Below, piece after piece: positions 60,962-64,000 of a DNA stretch of 64,000 bases (position 1 is the stretch's first letter; each line of letters starts with the position of its first letter). The notes below the pieces were generated by a model. It had not been told where the DNA came from. It made no database searches and saw only the letters and a list, made by a program, of their open reading frames with translations. The DNA comes from a virus, in the IMG/VR virus record IMGVR_UViG_3300008261_000075, positions 1-64,000 of that record; one strand, given 5' to 3'. Position numbers and translations under genes: made by a program.

Positions 60962-61203
60962 TAAGCATCGTGTCTTGAGTTATTAAATCTAGGCTTATTT
61001 CCTAGGTACGGTTTACGTTCACCGGTCCAGGGCTTCTTTTCGCCATTCCATGGACGCTTAGGTCTGCGGCTATTTTCAAATGAACGCCATACGTGGCTTT
61101 CTCTATTATAGAGATCTGCCGGGTTGTATGGAAGGAGTTCGAATCTGCAAAAATTTAGCAGGTTTTCGAGATCGTTAAAAATTTTAACAACTTCCGGTTT
61201 CAT
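60961..61203 (-). CDS. Small basic protein with Lys/Pro/Trp repeats, unknown
   Basis: An 80-residue protein. The first half is helical and Leu-rich (VVKIFNDLENLLNFCRFELL), and the second half has short repeats RPWNGEKKPWTGERKPYLGN, basic and Pro-rich, suggesting nucleic acid or membrane-surface binding. It starts 14 bases downstream of the queD remnant and ends at the start codon of the GT-B gene (one-base overlap). Confidence 0.62.
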   Translation of the reverse strand: MKPEVVKIFNDLENLLNFCRFELLPYNPADLYNRESHVWRSFENSRRPKRPWNGEKKPWTGERKPYLGNKPRFNNSRHDA

Positions 61204-61216
61204 ATACTGTCCTTAA

Positions 61217-61285
61217 TTAATATTTGATAAATGAACCATTTTCTCCGTCTTCGGAGACCTCAATCCAAACCTCACGGCTAGAGAG
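61217..61285 (-). pseudogene. queD-like C-terminal remnant
   Basis: The minus strand here reads REVWIEVSEDGENGSFIKY then stop, nearly identical to the end of the complete QueD-like protein at 62819-63241 (REVWIEVSEDGENGALIKF). DNA identity is lower than protein identity, so it is a diverged copy. Similarity stops abruptly near 61279, just before the start of the HNH endonuclease at 61293. Confidence 0.82.
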
Positions 61286-61292
61286 ATAAGTT

Positions 61293-61889
61293 ATGCCTAT
61301 ACTGACTACCACTAATGTTAATTATACTTGTTTTTTGTGCGGAAGTCAAGCCTTCTACATAAGTGTGAACTCCAAACAGATGCGTTGCGTTGAAAAAATT
61401 ACCCAATGTCCGGGCCACGCTAAGAAGGCCGAAGCCTCTCGACAGGCACGAATGAGTAAAGCGGATAGAATCAAACATATGAAAACTATGAGCGAACGAG
61501 GAAATGCCAGTCTCAAGGAACTTCATACTGATGCTAATTGGCGTAGACAAAAAGGACACAATATTTCCAAGGCTAAATCTACCATTCCTATCGAACAGCG
61601 TCCTCTCTGGGAAGCATACGAAAACATTGTTGATAGAATTACAAGAGATAGTTGGATATATCATAATGATAAAATTAATCCTTTAGGGCTACCGCGGGGA
61701 ACTGAATACGAGTTGGATCACAAATATAGCAAACATCAAGGTTTCCTAAATAATGTGCCGCCCGAATTAATCGGGCATTATTCAAATCTTCAAATGATTT
61801 CACGGCATTCCAATCGCACAAAGTATAATAAATGTTCCATTACTTTGGAAAAACTTCTTCAACTTCAACAGGTCGAAAAACTGGTGTAG
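61293..61889 (+). CDS. HNH-type homing endonuclease
   Basis: A 198-residue protein on the strand opposite to all neighbours. The N-terminus has CFLCGSQ and RCVEKITQCPGHAKK as a possible zinc site, then ERGNASLKELHTDANWRRQ and NISKAKSTI, a NUMOD-like DNA-binding region, and a C-terminal catalytic-like motif YELDHKYSKHQGFLNNVPPE with NLQMISRHSNRTKYNKC. Such enzymes are free-standing homing endonucleases of T4-like phages. Its ribosome site (GAGAGAT) lies at the edge of the queD remnant, and its 3' end overlaps the convergent gene at 61840 by 50 bases. Confidence 0.8.
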   Translation: MPILTTTNVNYTCFLCGSQAFYISVNSKQMRCVEKITQCPGHAKKAEASRQARMSKADRIKHMKTMSERGNASLKELHTDANWRRQKGHNISKAKSTIPIEQRPLWEAYENIVDRITRDSWIYHNDKINPLGLPRGTEYELDHKYSKHQGFLNNVPPELIGHYSNLQMISRHSNRTKYNKCSITLEKLLQLQQVEKLV

Positions 61890-62043
61890 ATTTTGACATT
61901 CTTACAAACTCTAAATTATTAACTGAGAGTGTGTCTAATGTGCCGCGATAGCGTTCAATGCTTACTTTGCCGTTATTTTCAATAACATAGAAAAACTGAT
62001 CAGTAGCACCACCGTCTATTTGTTGTTTAAAATATTCGTTCAT
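61840..62043 (-). CDS. Small phage protein, unknown
   Basis: A 67-residue protein (QIDGGATDQFFYVIENNGKV, SIERYRGTLDTLSVNNLEFV). It looks like a small beta domain with an acidic C-terminus. Its 3' end is overlapped by the endonuclease gene on the other strand. ATGA-type overlap with the upstream gene supports it as a real member of this small-gene run. Confidence 0.62.
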   Translation of the reverse strand: MNEYFKQQIDGGATDQFFYVIENNGKVSIERYRGTLDTLSVNNLEFVRMSKSTPVFRPVEVEEVFPK

Positions 62044-62267
62044 TCTTCAACTCCGAAATGTTGTTTAATCTCCGCCATACATTGTGTGCCACCATTCAAC
62101 CAAGTATCAACTGATTCGGGAACAGGATCACTGATAACTTGTTCGCAACATCCTAAACATTCCTTTACAATCAACTCGGCGAACTTTTCTTTACTGAAGA
62201 CGAGTTCTCCATCATATGGCACAAGACTCTGTGCGGCAAACTTTTCCAACATAGGTATCTTTTTCAT
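62040..62267 (-). CDS. Small conserved phage protein, unknown
   Basis: A 75-residue protein (PYDGELVFSKEKFAELIVKE, CLGCCEQVISDPVPES, MAEIKQHFGVEE). Proteins with this C-terminal pattern recur in marine T4-like phages as hypothetical proteins. It has a Cys-x2-Cys-Cys group that might bind metal. Overlaps of four bases on both sides fit a translated chain. Confidence 0.63.
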   Translation of the reverse strand: MKKIPMLEKFAAQSLVPYDGELVFSKEKFAELIVKECLGCCEQVISDPVPESVDTWLNGGTQCMAEIKQHFGVEE

Positions 62268-62509
62268 TCTTTGTAAACCTTTGTAGTTTTTTCAAATCCA
62301 ATATAGGTTGTTTCAGTAATATCTTTACCAAGCAAGTTTTTGATTTTAGGATCATTCCAACAATCTTCGTCAATCATAATATTTTTAGTAAGACGCATTT
62401 TACTGAGTATGTAGATAACTTCTTCCAGTGTAGTCACTTGAGACCAGTCCAATGTCTTGTATCTGTTAGTTATTGGTTCTGGCGGTAATCGCTTAAACAG
62501 ATTCCACAT
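62264..62509 (-). CDS. Small phage protein, unknown
   Basis: An 81-residue protein with helical N-terminus (MWNLFKRLPPEPITNRYKTL) and SQVTTLEEVIYILSKMRLTK and TTYIGFEKTTKVYKE further on. It overlaps the downstream gene by four bases (ATGA) and shares one base with the upstream stop. No function recognised. Confidence 0.62.
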   Translation of the reverse strand: MWNLFKRLPPEPITNRYKTLDWSQVTTLEEVIYILSKMRLTKNIMIDEDCWNDPKIKNLLGKDITETTYIGFEKTTKVYKE

Positions 62510-62817
62510 TACACATTCCCCAATCCTACTCTACTATAACCCAGTTCTGATTTAACTTCTCGCTCAATGTTTTGAGTCTTATGCCGCCAGTTGATACCCC
62601 AAGTGGTAATAAACTCAATAGCATCACTATCAAGATTACACTCAACATAGCCCATATTGCCCCAACGGCGATTTTCTGGATCTGCCAAGCACCACGCTTC
62701 TAACTCTGCCCGTTGCTCTCCACCATAGTGCGACATCTCAAAACAATATTTAAACTTGTTCTTAGAATGAGGAGGTGGCATCTGGCGAATAGTAGTTCGG
62801 GGCAAAGGCTTAGACAT
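62509..62817 (-). CDS. Conserved phage protein, unknown
   Basis: A 102-residue protein (KFKYCFEMSHYGGEQRAELE, AWCLADPENRRWGNMGYVEC, EFITTWGINWRHKTQNIERE). It begins one base after the QueD-like stop codon, so the two are likely co-translated; whether they share a pathway is open. Confidence 0.63.
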   Translation of the reverse strand: MSKPLPRTTIRQMPPPHSKNKFKYCFEMSHYGGEQRAELEAWCLADPENRRWGNMGYVECNLDSDAIEFITTWGINWRHKTQNIEREVKSELGYSRVGLGNV

Positions 62818-62818
62818 A

Positions 62819-63241
62819 TTAGAACTTAATTAGAGCACCATTTTCGCCGTCTTCTGACACTTCGATCCAAACTTCTCGTCCTGGGTGTTTTGCGGCAATC
62901 TGTTCATACAAATCTTCTGCCATCATCTCACAGGATTTATAGTCTAACTGGAGTGTTCCTTGACTATACAGATTTTCTAACCAGCGTTTAAATTGAATAA
63001 ATTCAATCGCCCGGTCTGAATGTTCTACGGAAATCCAAACTTTAAAGTGGAAGATGTGACGATGCGGATATCCTAGAAAACTTACATCGTACTCATCACC
63101 TGTAGCAAGTGCTGGATCTGTAAGTGCGGCTGGATATTTGTGCATACCTTCTTTCTGAAAGGTAACCCAAATCATTTTGTTAGGGCGGATATCTTGTTTA
63201 ATAATCATAGGATTTAAATTTTCTATTTTACCAACTATCAT
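62819..63241 (-). CDS. QueD-like / PTPS-family protein (T-fold)
   Basis: A 140-residue protein with the T-fold pattern of 6-carboxy-tetrahydropterin synthase: GMH (His34) and PHRHIFHF (His60, His62) match the three zinc histidines, AIEFIQFKRWLENL equals the usual DF..LK helix, and WIEVSEDGENGALI the C-terminal Glu strand. The catalytic cysteine normally four residues before the HxH is Leu56 here, so activity may differ. With FolE and QueE it would form most of a preQ0-precursor pathway. It shares ATGA with the upstream gene, and a remnant of a second copy lies at 61217-61285. Confidence 0.75.
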   Translation of the reverse strand: MIVGKIENLNPMIIKQDIRPNKMIWVTFQKEGMHKYPAALTDPALATGDEYDVSFLGYPHRHIFHFKVWISVEHSDRAIEFIQFKRWLENLYSQGTLQLDYKSCEMMAEDLYEQIAAKHPGREVWIEVSEDGENGALIKF

Positions 63242-63756
63242 TGTACAATCTCGTCATTGTTATATTGTGACCAGTCTGTGAAGTTTTTACGATCCATAAG
63301 TGAGTGCAGACTGTGGGACCACACACCTGGGTTTGTTGCTTTAAAATCCTTGTCATCAATTTTAAGCATTGTATTATAGTTCCATAATTTAATATATGGA
63401 ATTGGCACACGTATTTGCGGAATAAAGTTATCATACTCACAATAACCGCTTTCGTGAAATTCTTCAATTTGATTAAACGGAATATCTAAGGAGCATAGAA
63501 CACCTTTTTTAAGGAAATAAAAGATCATTTCTTCCCATGCTTTGTGTTCTTCATAGGTCCGTGGATTAAAACTATGATTAGCACCAAAGAAAATATGCTT
63601 ACATTCTTTATCTTTAAAGAATTCTTCTATAGCATTGCAAGGGTGTACTCCTACAACAAACAAACTTAATTTTCCAAACGCAGGAGTATGTTCAATTTCA
63701 GTGCCAACAAAAAAGTTTACTCCCGTAGTAACTCCATCATTGTAATTACGCTTCAT
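63238..63756 (-). CDS. Conserved phage protein coupled to QueD-like gene, unknown
   Basis: A 172-residue protein from ATG 63756 (MKRNYNDGVTTGVNFFVGTE), chosen because homologous-looking sequence begins here and the longer frame to 63843 lies inside the upstream gene. Contains KLSLFVVGVHPCNAIEEFFK, KHIFFGANHSFNPRTYEEHK and VLCSLDIPFNQIEEFHESG. No catalytic motif is recognised. Its stop overlaps the QueD-like start (ATGA), so it is a candidate partner in the same pathway. Confidence 0.68.
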   Translation of the reverse strand: MKRNYNDGVTTGVNFFVGTEIEHTPAFGKLSLFVVGVHPCNAIEEFFKDKECKHIFFGANHSFNPRTYEEHKAWEEMIFYFLKKGVLCSLDIPFNQIEEFHESGYCEYDNFIPQIRVPIPYIKLWNYNTMLKIDDKDFKATNPGVWSHSLHSLMDRKNFTDWSQYNNDEIVQ

Positions 63757-64000
63757 CTTTTTTGTCCTTTGCTTGCTCGTACCGCCTAAATAATCTAGTA
63801 ACATCTTCCATTTGTGTTTGAAATATATGTGGACTAGCTTCACAGACCTGCATCATATCCCAATCACTGGGATAGTGGCGTAATACACCTCTAGCTTGAC
63901 TGCGTATAATTGCAGGAACCTTAGGAGTCTTTTGCGGATCCATTAGTTCTTGCAAAAACTGGCGAGCCATTTTTACTGCACGATATCTTTCGTCGGGGAG
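63746..64000 (-). CDS. Small helical phage protein, 5' end beyond window
   Basis: An internal ATG at 63970 gives 74 residues, but the frame stays open to the window edge as LPDERYRAVK ahead of MARQFLQELM, so the gene probably begins beyond 64000. The pattern PDERxRAV...REFL..L and VP..IR..ARGVLRHYPSDWD resembles the BPSL0761 family of small phage proteins of unknown function. The C-terminal tail is Lys/Asp-rich. Confidence 0.68.
   Translation of the reverse strand, partial: LPDERYRAVKMARQFLQELMDPQKTPKVPAIIRSQARGVLRHYPSDWDMMQVCEASPHIFQTQMEDVTRLFRRYEQAKDKKDEA

Noticed and set aside
61130-61160. tRNA T-arm-like GGAGTTCGAATC
   Set aside because: No acceptor or anticodon stem could be paired, and it lies inside the coding sequence of the 60961-61203 gene.
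1-64000. CRISPR arrays, insertion sequences and tRNA genes
   Set aside because: No regularly spaced direct repeats, no transposase-like proteins and no cloverleaf sequence were seen on reading through; a full computational scan was not possible.

Overview
The window is a 64 kb piece of a contractile-tailed, T4-like bacteriophage genome (AT-rich, densely packed, no tRNA, rRNA or CRISPR seen). The diagnostic genes are gp46/gp47 recombination nuclease, gp55 late sigma factor, baseplate proteins of the gp53, gp5, gp25 and gp6 families, RNase H, and a replicative phage set of small conserved genes. Style and gene content resemble the T4-like phages of aquatic bacteria (cyanophage and pelagiphage types), but no photosynthesis or other host-typing gene is present, so the host cannot be named.

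Layout. 1-5607 is on the minus strand: a truncated unknown gene, a 480-base hairpin-rich gap, a GIY-YIG endonuclease, a small gene, gp46, gp47 and gp55. 5684-40390 is on the plus strand and is one long structural block: tail-tube junction and baseplate proteins, gp5, gp25, a long gp6, a giant tail/baseplate gene of about 14.9 kb that is broken by one missing base near 22951, then six fibre or fibre-associated genes, three of them sharing one N-terminal module. 40443-45524 continues on plus with four predicted glycosyltransferases, a tandem DUF2061 membrane protein and two unknown genes. 45473-64000 returns to the minus strand with metabolism and small genes: ThyX, a SAM-methyltransferase-like protein, a MoxR ATPase with a peptidase/VWA partner, RNase H, QueE, FolE, a 2OG-oxygenase-like protein, a HIT protein, a phosphoribosyltransferase, a cupin, a GT-B glycosyltransferase with a second frameshift, a QueD-like protein, and many small phage genes. 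A plus-strand HNH-type homing endonuclease interrupts this block beside a leftover copy of the queD 3' end.

How it works together. Near-consensus sigma-70 promoters (TTGAC-17/18-TATAAT type) stand in front of gp55, the MoxR ATPase, the VWA protein and folE. T4-like late promoters of the form (A/G)ATAAATA stand in front of structural genes. The first of these late promoters touches the -35 box of the gp55 promoter, so the gene for the late sigma factor and the late operon diverge from one 80-base switch. FolE, QueE and the QueD-like protein form most of a 7-deazaguanine (preQ0 precursor) pathway; no QueC or DNA transglycosylase is visible here. The glycosyltransferases, glycan-binding-like modules in the giant protein and diversified fibres point to heavy investment in surface glycans and receptor recognition.

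Both frameshifts can be repaired by adding back a single base to a short homopolymer, so consensus sequencing error is a real alternative to true gene decay.
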